Shown piece after piece: positions 31,298-39,354 of a DNA stretch of 64,000 bases (within the stretch, counting starts at the first letter, position 1; each line of letters begins with the position of its first letter). Origin of the DNA: Desulfobacterales bacterium (GTDB taxonomy: Bacteria; Desulfobacterota; Desulfobacteria; Desulfobacterales; Desulfosalsimonadaceae); NCBI GenBank assembly GCA_018335195.1, contig JAGXKN010000012.1:1-64000 (forward strand), given 5' to 3'. A program made the position numbers and the translations under genes. The notes under the pieces were generated by a model, which searched no databases, was not told the DNA's origin, and saw only the letters and a list, made by a program, of their open reading frames with translations.

Positions 31298-32502
31298 CCC
31301 TCGTATTTCCCCACAATGGCAATGCTGCAGATGTTCTGGAACGGAAATCCGCCCAGGTTGTGGGTCATTCCCAGGCGGGGATTTTCGAGCTGGCGCTCGC
31401 CGGCCCGGCCGTGGATCTGCAGATACATTTCATAAAGCATCCGCAGGCCGGAAGCGCCGATCGGGTGGCCGAAGCACTTCAGGCCGCCGTCGATCTGGCA
31501 GGGAATATGCCCGCCCCGGTCATAGAATCCGTCCATGATGTCGCTGACCGCCTTGCCGCGTTCCGAGATGTGCAGGTCTTCGTAGGTTACCAGCTCGGTG
31601 ATGGAAAAACAGTCGTGCAGCTCCATCATGCTGATTTCCTCCCTGGGGTTTTCGATCCGGGCTTCCTTGTAGGCCTGGGTGCTGCACTTGGACGTGGTGA
31701 TGAAATGATCGCCGTCCCAGTCGTTAAACCCCATCTCCTCGCCGCTGCTCAAGGCAAGCTGCAGCGCCTTGACCGAGACAAAATCCTTTTTCCCCATTTT
31801 CCGGGCAATTTCCGGGGTGGTGACAATCGCGCACGCCGAGCCGTCGCTGACGCCGCAGCAGTCAAACAGGCCCAGGGGATGGGCGACAATGGGCGCGGCC
31901 ATGACCTGATCATCCGTGACCTTTTTTCTCAGGTGCGCCTTGGGGTTCATGGCGCCGTTCTCATGACTTTTGGCAGACACGTGGGCCATGGCCCGCTTGA
32001 GGTCCTCATCCTTGATGCGGTACTTGGCGGCATAGGCGCTGGCCAGTTGGGCAAAGGAGCCCGGCGCGGTCAGATTGGGCCACCACTGCCATGCCAGAGA
32101 TCCGGTGTTTGAGCCGCCGGCCGGCAGCCCGCCGTAACCGGTGTCCTTGAGCTTTTCAACGCCAAGGGCCAGGCACACGTCGTAGGCGCCCGAAGCCACT
32201 GCATAGCATGCCCCGCGGAAGGCCTCGGTACCGGTGGCGCAGTAGTTTTCCACCCGGGTTACCGGAATCATGGGCAGCCGGAGCGTGGTGGCAAGCGGCA
32301 TGGCGGTTTTGCCCACGTTGATTTCATCCATGCATGTGCCGAACCAGGCGGCCTCGATGTCATTGGCCTCCACACCCGCGTCGCTGAGCCCTTCCTCAAA
32401 GGCTTCGAGCATGAGTTCCTCTGCGCCGACGTCCCATCGCTCGCCGAACCGGGTGCACCCCATGCCGATGATTGCCACCTTGTCCCTGATGCCTGTTGCC
32501 AT
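31294..32502 (-). CDS. Thiolase, SCP-x/DUF35-associated type
   Basis: 402 residues. The nucleophilic cysteine is in VENYCATGTEAFRGA (about residue 86). The C-terminal part has ELHDCFSITELV and the base histidine in CFGHPIGASG; the second cysteine of classical thiolases (CxG) is absent, as in SCP2-type enzymes. These catalyse thiolysis or Claisen condensation of acyl-CoAs. Such thiolases usually need a DUF35 partner, and one is fused into the next protein upstream. It is the last gene of the minus-strand cluster 37219 to 31294. Confidence 0.92.
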   Translation of the reverse strand: MATGIRDKVAIIGMGCTRFGERWDVGAEELMLEAFEEGLSDAGVEANDIEAAWFGTCMDEINVGKTAMPLATTLRLPMIPVTRVENYCATGTEAFRGACYAVASGAYDVCLALGVEKLKDTGYGGLPAGGSNTGSLAWQWWPNLTAPGSFAQLASAYAAKYRIKDEDLKRAMAHVSAKSHENGAMNPKAHLRKKVTDDQVMAAPIVAHPLGLFDCCGVSDGSACAIVTTPEIARKMGKKDFVSVKALQLALSSGEEMGFNDWDGDHFITTSKCSTQAYKEARIENPREEISMMELHDCFSITELVTYEDLHISERGKAVSDIMDGFYDRGGHIPCQIDGGLKCFGHPIGASGLRMLYEMYLQIHGRAGERQLENPRLGMTHNLGGFPFQNICSIAIVGKYEG

Positions 32503-32524
32503 ATCGTATCCTCCTTATATTGAT

Positions 32525-32675
32525 AAATCCGAAATCCGAATATCGAAATTCGAGACAATGACAGAAATATTAATGTTTAAATACCGAAACATTGGCCGAT
32601 CAACAGCTTTGTTTTGATCATTCGGTCATTTGGAAATTCGAATTTGCTTCGAATTTCGTGCTTCGAATTTCGAGT
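32525..32675. repeat. Dispersed AATTCGAAATTC-type repeat, copy 2 (inverted)
   Basis: On the minus strand it reads TTCGAAGCAAATTCGAATTT, then CAAATGACCGAATG and AAAACAAAG. These match the blocks at 10277-10418. It lies between the thiolase start and the stop of the large fusion gene, and ends at that stop codon. Confidence 0.7.
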
Positions 32676-35054
32676 TTATTCCTTACCCTCGTCCGGCGAT
32701 ACCAGTGCAAAAAGCGCCGCATTGGCATCCTCGAGGGACCTGGCATCGTCCATGCGGTTGATTTTTTCAAAATTTTCACTTACCTCTTCTGGCGAGGGCG
32801 GGTTTTGCCCGTCTCCGAGCCGGGCCCCCGGACCGGTGAGCACGGCGGCGCGGTTGAAATATCCCATGCCGGCATTAAATATCTGGCCGGTTTCCTCGCA
32901 TTGCTGGCTGGCCAGGTAGACCACCATGGGCGTGACTAGTTCCGGTTTCATCCGTTCCAGGATATCCGGCGGCATGATGTCTTCTGTCAACCTGGAGGCG
33001 GCCAGGGGCGCCACCGTGTTCACGTGGATGTTGTATTTCTTTCCTTCAAGCTTCAGGGTGTTCATCATCCCTACCTGGGCCATCTTTGCCGCCGAATAGT
33101 TGGTCTGGCCGAAGTTGCCGTAAAGGCCCGCGGCCGAGGCGGTCATGATCACCCGGCCGTATCCCTGCTCCCGCATGACCCTGAATGCCGGGCGGGTGAC
33201 GTTGTAGGCGCCGTTTAAGTGCACGGCCAGCACTGCGTTCCAGTTTTCCGGTTCCATTTTTGTAAAACTCTTATCGCGCAGGATGCCGGCATTGTTGATG
33301 ACGATGTCCACGCGCCCGTAGTTGTCCAGGGCGCACTGGATGATGCTTTCTCCGCCTTCGGTTGTGGCCACGTTGTCATAATTGGCAACCGCCTCTCCGC
33401 CGGCTGCCAGTATTTCATCCACCACTTTCTGGGCCGGGGTAGCTGATCCCTCGCCGGAACCGTCCCTTGCACTGCCCAGGTCGTTTACCACCACTTTTGC
33501 GCCGCGGGAGGCCAATTCCAGGGCGTAGGATTTTCCCAGGCCGCCGCCGGCACCGGTAATAACCGCCACCTGGCCGTCAAAGCGAATTTTCGCCATTTCC
33601 TCGGCCGCCCCGGGGATGGGCCGGGCTTTCCAGAAATAGTTGACAAACCCGCGCTCCTTGTCCTGGGTGCGCTTGCGGAAGACCATCTGCATGGGCAGTC
33701 CCACCTTCACACCGGACAGGTTGCAGTCGGTAAAATCGGCCATGAACCGGCCGCCGTGGTCAAACTGGATCATGCCGTAAATATGCGGCGGGTCATAGGA
33801 GACCGCCAGCATGTCGCCGGTAAAGGTCTTGACCCGGGCCGGCTTGTCTGCAAACTCGTAGTCCACCTGGGTGTGGCGGGCCGTGCATTCCGGGTTGACG
33901 CAAACATCGGTCTTGGGAAACTGCGGCGTGCCGCACTGGTTGCATTTTCCGCCCACAAGGCCCAGGATCATCTTTCTGCGCCGCCATAGCGTGGTTACGG
34001 CCGTCTGGGTGGGGGCTTCGGCCCGGATGCCCATTTCCGGATCAATCAGGTCCCTGAACACCAGCCACTTGGGATAGTTTTCCACGGCTTCCCGGTTTTC
34101 CAGGGTTGTCTTGACCCGCGGGGCGTTTTTAAATGCGCCGATGGCCTCGGTAACCGTAAAGCACAGGGCGTCGCTGCCCTGGCCGAATCCGGCCACCACG
34201 ATTTTTTCGCCCGGCTGGGCCGCATCCAGTGCGGCGGCCAGCATGAGCAGGGGATGGGCGCAACCCGTATCCCCGCAAACCTCGTGCATGTTGTCGATTA
34301 CGGATTCCGGATCTGCCCCGAGCTTCTTTGCGATTTTCTTGTGCTCCGCCTTGAAAAAGCAGGGATAGACCAGCTTGTCAACCTGGTCGATGGTGAGTTC
34401 CAGCTTTTGCAGCAGTCCGTTGACAGCTTCCGGGATGATCTGGGCGTACCCTTCGTCTCTGACCCAGCGTTCCTCCCATGTGTAGTCAAAGCGGTTTTGC
34501 GCGCCCCGGTAGTGATCCACGAAATCATAGGACAGGCTGTAGGCGCCGTTGAACTCGGCGATGACGTTTTGGCTGCCCACGGCAAAGGATGCCGCCCCGT
34601 CGCCGTACCACATCTCGTAAAAACCGCCGGGCTTGGTCTGGCGGCAGTCCCCGGCCGTGACCAGCAGGTTGCCGCCTCCGCCGGCCGCGGCCTCCAGGGC
34701 CGAGAGCAGGGCGCCGGTGCCGGCTTTCTGGGACGCGGTAAAATCCGCGGACCGGATATTCTCCCTTAAGTTTAAAGCCGTCGAAACGATGCCGGCATTC
34801 TGCCGGTCGGCAAAGGGAAAGGAGGTGGATGCCAGGTACAGCCCGCCGATTTCCTGTTTTTCGGGGTTTTCCAGGCAGTTCCGGGAAGCCTCCACGGACA
34901 TGGTGATGGCGTCCTCGTCCCAGTTGCACATGGAGCGTTCGCCCTGGGCCACCATGACAATGGCCGGGGCAAACCAGCCCATGGCCTGATAGATTGCCGA
35001 CCGCGAAAGCCGCAGCCGGGGAACATATGCGCCGTATGAAGTAATGCCGATCAT
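32676..35054 (-). CDS. Three-domain fusion: HMG-CoA synthase-like, DUF35 zinc-ribbon/OB, SDR dehydrogenase
   Basis: 792 residues. Residues 1-350 have the archaeal-type HMG-CoA synthase fold (MIGITSYGAYVPRLRLSRSA, WYGDGAASFAVG, GQGSDA). Residues about 365-480 are DUF35: a zinc ribbon with Cys371, Cys374, Cys385 and Cys390, then an OB fold. Residues about 490-750 are a short-chain dehydrogenase (TGAGGGLG; Ser640, Tyr653, Lys657). By ungapped comparison with remembered archaeal synthases, the catalytic Glu, Cys and His correspond to Thr77, Gln109 (TASQKAGTG) and Pro231, so ordinary synthase chemistry is doubtful. AAGGAG lies 8 bases before ATG 35054; a longer start lacks one. In archaea, DUF35 bridges thiolase to HMG-CoA synthase; here a thiolase gene is next. 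Confidence 0.85.
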   Translation of the reverse strand: MIGITSYGAYVPRLRLSRSAIYQAMGWFAPAIVMVAQGERSMCNWDEDAITMSVEASRNCLENPEKQEIGGLYLASTSFPFADRQNAGIVSTALNLRENIRSADFTASQKAGTGALLSALEAAAGGGGNLLVTAGDCRQTKPGGFYEMWYGDGAASFAVGSQNVIAEFNGAYSLSYDFVDHYRGAQNRFDYTWEERWVRDEGYAQIIPEAVNGLLQKLELTIDQVDKLVYPCFFKAEHKKIAKKLGADPESVIDNMHEVCGDTGCAHPLLMLAAALDAAQPGEKIVVAGFGQGSDALCFTVTEAIGAFKNAPRVKTTLENREAVENYPKWLVFRDLIDPEMGIRAEAPTQTAVTTLWRRRKMILGLVGGKCNQCGTPQFPKTDVCVNPECTARHTQVDYEFADKPARVKTFTGDMLAVSYDPPHIYGMIQFDHGGRFMADFTDCNLSGVKVGLPMQMVFRKRTQDKERGFVNYFWKARPIPGAAEEMAKIRFDGQVAVITGAGGGLGKSYALELASRGAKVVVNDLGSARDGSGEGSATPAQKVVDEILAAGGEAVANYDNVATTEGGESIIQCALDNYGRVDIVINNAGILRDKSFTKMEPENWNAVLAVHLNGAYNVTRPAFRVMREQGYGRVIMTASAAGLYGNFGQTNYSAAKMAQVGMMNTLKLEGKKYNIHVNTVAPLAASRLTEDIMPPDILERMKPELVTPMVVYLASQQCEETGQIFNAGMGYFNRAAVLTGPGARLGDGQNPPSPEEVSENFEKINRMDDARSLEDANAALFALVSPDEGKE

Positions 35055-35104
35055 ATTTGCACTCCTTTTATTCAAGGGTGGTTGAGTCATTAAATGCAAG
35101 GCGG

Positions 35105-37219
35105 TTACAGGCGAAACAGTTTCTCAATCAGCTGGGACTTCATCACGTCGCCGCCGATTTTGAGCTTGCCCGAGGTATATGCCTGCATGGCCGGCAGTTC
35201 GCCGTTGATCATGGCCAGAAAGTCCCGGTCTTCCATTTTCAGGGTGCAGGTGGGTTTTTCGTGGGTGCCCGGCTCCACCGTGCACGTGCCGTCGGCGACG
35301 ATGCAGTACCAGTCGCCGCCGCTCTCCCCGGAGATGTGATATTGGAACACCACGTCCACGCCCTTGGCCGCATCCGCGTTAAAAGCCCGGGGCATGGCGG
35401 CAAATACGGCCGCCGGATCGGTGTATCCGCCCGCGTCCTGTTCTTCGCCGCCTGCCTGGGGCTGGGCGGCAAACGCGTTCATCACGTCCATGACCTGTTC
35501 GTTTAATTCATTGTATTCCTTGCCGTTTTTAAGGGACTTGATTTTATCCAGATTGGCCGCGACCTGCTCGGCCCCAGGAAGGGCGTCTGCCTGGCCAAGT
35601 ACTGCGCCCGGGCCGGTAACTACGGCCGCGCGGTTAAAGCATCCCATGCCGGCATTGTAGATCCGGCCGGATACCGGGCACCGCTCGGAGCAGAGATAAA
35701 GCACCAGCGGGGAAACGAATTCGGGCTTGACCTTGTCGAGCAGTTCAGCGGGCAGCACGTCCTCGGTAAGCCGGGAGGCGGCCAGCGGCGCCACGGTATT
35801 GACGCGGATGTTGTATTTTTTGCCTTCGAGCTTCAGGGTGTTCATGAATCCCACCAGGCCCATCTTTGCCGCGGAGTAGTTCGCCTGGCCGAAATTGCCG
35901 TAGAGCCCGGCCGCGGAAGTGGTCATGATGATGCGGCCGTATCCTTTCTCCCGCATGACCCGGAAAGCCGGCCGGGTGACGTTGTAGGCACCGTTAAGAT
36001 GGACGTCAATTACGGCCTGCCAGGTTTCCGGCTCCATCTTGGCAAAGCTTTTGTCGCGCAAAATACCGGCATTGTTAATCAGGATGTCCACCGTGCCGTA
36101 ATTGTCCAGGGCGGTCTGGACAATGTTTTCACCGCCTTCCGGTGTGGCCACGTTGTCATAATTGGCCACTGCCTCGCCGCCGCCGGCCTTGATTTCGTCT
36201 ACCACTTTCTGTGCCGGGGTGGCCGAACCTTCGCCCGAGCCGTCCCGGGCGCCGCCCAGGTCGTTGACCACCACTTTGGCCCCCCGGGCGGCCAGATCCA
36301 GGGCATATGCCTTGCCCAGTCCGCCGCCGGCACCGGTAACAATGGCCACCTGGCCGTCAAAGCGGATTTCGTCCTTGGGAATCTCTCCGTATTCGAATAT
36401 GCCGTTGGTAATCACGGGCTCGCCGGTTTTCGCATTTACGGTCTGCCAGGCTGCTCTGCCGGCTTCGAGTTCCCAGATTTGGGTCTTGATTGGATCACCC
36501 GGGTAAAGCGCCTTTGAAAAACGACAGTCAAACCGGTGCATGCGTTCGGGTTCTCCCGGGATCAGCTTGCCGATCAGGGCGCGGCAGGCAAAGCCGTGGG
36601 TGCACAGGCCGTGCATGATCGGATGGTCAAAGCCGGCCATTTTGGCGAATTCCGGGTCCACGTGAAGCTGGAACACGTCTCCGGAAAGACGGTATAAAAG
36701 CGGCTGGTCCGGAGATGGCTGGTCTTCGACTTCGTAGTCGGGTTCCCTGTCCGGAATGGGACTTTCGGTCTTCGGTGCGGGTTCGCCGCCGAATCCGCCG
36801 TCAAGGCGGGAGAAAAGTTTGAGCACGCTGGTAAACAGGCGCTTGCCGTTTTCGTGATATGTCTGGCTTTTGCCCACGATGAGCGCGCCCTTGTCCGCGC
36901 CTATGTCGTAAATGTTGGTGATTTCGCCTTCGGTGATGAGCTTGCCCTCGGTGGGAATCGGGTTGTGAAATATCAGCTGCTGTTCTCCGTGCAGGATTCC
37001 CGCCAGGTTGACGTTTGCCTTGATTCCGAAGTGGGAGAGAAATTCGAAGATCGCGGCAATGCCGAAGCTGGGGATAACCTTGAGGTCCTTTTCATACACG
37101 TAGTTGAGCTCGTCAAAACCGGCGCCCACGCCCAGGGCGTATAATACCACGTCCTTCCATGAATACGCCGTGGTAACAGGTCCGATTTTCTCACCGACGG
37201 CATCCAGGTTCAGCGCCAT
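35105..37219 (-). CDS. Multifunctional enzyme: hydratase 2 (MaoC-like), SDR dehydrogenase, SCP2 domain
   Basis: 704 residues. Residues 1-280 are a double hot-dog enoyl-CoA hydratase 2; LYRLSGDVFQLHVDPEFA keeps the catalytic Asp181 and His186, but the usual Asn-Pro between them is Phe-Gln. Residues about 288-585 are an SDR (TGAGGGLG, YSAAK) very like the one in the neighbouring fusion. Residues about 600-704 are an SCP2 lipid-binding domain ending KLKIGGDVMKSQLIEKLFRL. Eukaryotic peroxisomal MFE-2 has the same three parts, but in the order SDR-hydratase-SCP2. AAGGAGG lies 7 bases before the ATG. It is the first gene of the cluster. A beta-oxidation-like hydration plus dehydrogenation is the likely role. 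Confidence 0.88.
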   Translation of the reverse strand: MALNLDAVGEKIGPVTTAYSWKDVVLYALGVGAGFDELNYVYEKDLKVIPSFGIAAIFEFLSHFGIKANVNLAGILHGEQQLIFHNPIPTEGKLITEGEITNIYDIGADKGALIVGKSQTYHENGKRLFTSVLKLFSRLDGGFGGEPAPKTESPIPDREPDYEVEDQPSPDQPLLYRLSGDVFQLHVDPEFAKMAGFDHPIMHGLCTHGFACRALIGKLIPGEPERMHRFDCRFSKALYPGDPIKTQIWELEAGRAAWQTVNAKTGEPVITNGIFEYGEIPKDEIRFDGQVAIVTGAGGGLGKAYALDLAARGAKVVVNDLGGARDGSGEGSATPAQKVVDEIKAGGGEAVANYDNVATPEGGENIVQTALDNYGTVDILINNAGILRDKSFAKMEPETWQAVIDVHLNGAYNVTRPAFRVMREKGYGRIIMTTSAAGLYGNFGQANYSAAKMGLVGFMNTLKLEGKKYNIRVNTVAPLAASRLTEDVLPAELLDKVKPEFVSPLVLYLCSERCPVSGRIYNAGMGCFNRAAVVTGPGAVLGQADALPGAEQVAANLDKIKSLKNGKEYNELNEQVMDVMNAFAAQPQAGGEEQDAGGYTDPAAVFAAMPRAFNADAAKGVDVVFQYHISGESGGDWYCIVADGTCTVEPGTHEKPTCTLKMEDRDFLAMINGELPAMQAYTSGKLKIGGDVMKSQLIEKLFRL

Positions 37220-37286
37220 GTGCCTGCCTCCTTATTTTGATGGGATTTGGGGATATATGCAGAAATTCAACCTGTGCTGGATAAAG

Positions 37287-37397
37287 CCTAAATTGAGCGT
37301 TTCAGATTTTTAAACTTTTTGTTTTCATATTATTTTAAAGGATTTAAATCAATTTTACCTTTAAAAACCTGAAACCCTCCGGGATTTTCAATTTAGG
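37287..37397. repeat. Long inverted repeat between the divergent fusion-enzyme and lactate operons
   Basis: The left arm 37287-37314 (CCTAAATTGAGCGTTTCAGA and on) pairs with the right arm 37360-37397, which has an 8-10 base insertion. The left arm recurs, inverted, at 27755-27782. The 400-base gene-free interval 37220-37619 holds only this and AT-rich sequence; no clear promoter could be fixed. Confidence 0.7.
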
Positions 37398-37619
37398 TAA
37401 AGGTTTAGCATGCATTGGAAACCGGGGGTCGAAAAATTAAAGCAATTTATTCCAGCAAATGATGGGGAGATCATAAAATGTTTTTTTCCGCCTTGTCAAA
37501 GCTTTTTTGCCTTTTCAATGCAGCGTTGCAGGAAGTTTTTGATATTTGCGCCGGTCGTATTATGTTTTAAAAAAACACCCCGTGCCTTGTGCAAATTCCT
37601 TTAACCAAGGAGGGCCGTT

Positions 37620-39317
37620 ATGCCCGTTGGACTGCTTGCCGTTTTTGCCTTTGCCCCGATTCTCGTGGCGCTTGTACTCATGGTGGGACTGCGCTGGCCT
37701 GCAACGCGGGCCATGCCGCTGGCCTGGCTGGCTGCTGCAGCAGCCGCGGTGTTTGTCTGGAAAATGGACCTGATTGCCGTGGCAGCCTCAACGCTCCAGG
37801 GATTTGCCAGTGCGGTGACCGTTCTGCTCATTGTATTCGGCGCGTTGATGATTCTCTATACCCTGTCGGAAAGCGGCGGTATGGAGACGATCAATCACGG
37901 GTTCCACGGAATTTCAACAGACCGCCGGGTTCAGGTCATTATCATCGCATTTCTCTTCGAGGCGTTCCTGGAAGGTGCGGCCGGATTCGGCACGCCTGCG
38001 GCAATCGCCGCCCCGCTGCTTTTGAGCCTGGGATTTCCGGCCCTGGCAGCCGTACTGGTCGCCCTGATTTTAAATACCGTTCCGGTGACCTTCGGGGCCG
38101 TAGGTACGCCCGTGTGGTTCGGGCTGAAGAACCTGGAAGGCAAAATCGAAGCCGCGGTGGCTGAACACGGCGCCAGCCTGCCTTTTTCCGATATGGACGG
38201 GTTTAACATGCTCGTGGGCCAGTGGGCTGCGGTATTTCATACCGTGATGGCCTTTGTGCTGCCCATTTTCGTGGTCTGCCTCATGACCCGGCTTTTCGGG
38301 CAGAACCGTTCCTTTAAAGAAGGCCTTGCCGTGTGGAAATTTTCCCTGTTTGCATCTGCGGCTTTTGTGATTCCTTTTCTGGCTTCGGCCTTTTTTATCG
38401 GCGAGGAATTTCCTGCGCTTATCGGCGGACTGGTGGGACTGCCGGTGGTGCTTTATGCAGCTAAAAGAAAATGGCTGCTTCCCGCACAGAGCTGGGATTT
38501 CGGGCCGCAGTCGACCTGGGAGGCAGAGTGGACCGGGGAAATCGCCACTGCGCAGAAAATCGAGTTTACCCCGCAAATGAGCCAGTTCCGGGCATGGCTG
38601 CCCTATGTTCTTATCGGCCTGATTCTCGTGCTGACCCGGGTGCAGTTTCTGCCCCTGGTGCAGTGGGTCAAGGCCTGGAGCATCGGGGTGTCGGATATTC
38701 TCGGCCAGGCGGGTATCGGTTACAGCCTCCAGCCCTTCTACAACCCGGGCATTATTCCTTTTATCCTGGTGGCCGTGCTGACCGTGGCGCTGCACCGCAT
38801 GCCGCCGCAAAAAGTAAAAAAGTCATGGAGCGAGGCTTTCCGCCGGATGAAAAATCCGACCATTGCATTGATTTTTGCCGTGGCCCTGGTACAGATATTT
38901 AAGAATTCGAGCATGAATCCTGCGGGCTATGCTTCCATGCCCCTTTCCATGGCCGAGGCCGTAGCTGCGGTGGCCGGAGGGACATGGCCGCTGTTTGCCC
39001 CGTTTATCGGTGCACTGGGCTCGTTTATCACCGGCAGCAACACGGTCTCGGATCTGCTGTTTGCCGAATTCCAGTACAACATTGCCGCCGCCCTTGATCT
39101 GCCCCGGCAGATTATCGTCGCCCTGCAGGCGGTGGGCGGGGCTATGGGCAACATGGTCTGCATCCACAACATTGTGGCAGCCTCTGCCACAGTGGGCCTG
39201 GTGGGCATGGAAGGCGTGATTTTGAAACGCAATGTCGTGCCCCTGCTGCTTTACGGGATCGTGGTCGGGGGCATGGGGCTGATTTTTGCCTATCTGCTGT
39301 TTCCGGGGGCATTTTGA
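37620..39317 (+). CDS. lctP: L-lactate permease
   Basis: 565 residues with about 13 hydrophobic helices. The conserved permease segments are EAFLEGAAGFGTPAAIAAPL near residue 120 and GSFITGSNTVSDLLFAEFQ near 470, followed by AVGGAMGNMVCIHNIVAA. Proteins of this family import lactate (and glycolate) with protons. AAGGAGG lies 6 bases before the ATG. It heads an operon with the D- and L-lactate dehydrogenase genes and so supplies their substrate. Confidence 0.95.
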   Translation: MPVGLLAVFAFAPILVALVLMVGLRWPATRAMPLAWLAAAAAAVFVWKMDLIAVAASTLQGFASAVTVLLIVFGALMILYTLSESGGMETINHGFHGISTDRRVQVIIIAFLFEAFLEGAAGFGTPAAIAAPLLLSLGFPALAAVLVALILNTVPVTFGAVGTPVWFGLKNLEGKIEAAVAEHGASLPFSDMDGFNMLVGQWAAVFHTVMAFVLPIFVVCLMTRLFGQNRSFKEGLAVWKFSLFASAAFVIPFLASAFFIGEEFPALIGGLVGLPVVLYAAKRKWLLPAQSWDFGPQSTWEAEWTGEIATAQKIEFTPQMSQFRAWLPYVLIGLILVLTRVQFLPLVQWVKAWSIGVSDILGQAGIGYSLQPFYNPGIIPFILVAVLTVALHRMPPQKVKKSWSEAFRRMKNPTIALIFAVALVQIFKNSSMNPAGYASMPLSMAEAVAAVAGGTWPLFAPFIGALGSFITGSNTVSDLLFAEFQYNIAAALDLPRQIIVALQAVGGAMGNMVCIHNIVAASATVGLVGMEGVILKRNVVPLLLYGIVVGGMGLIFAYLLFPGAF

Positions 39318-39354
39318 GCAAAGAAACCAAGATCCGGGAAATGATGGGGAGAAG

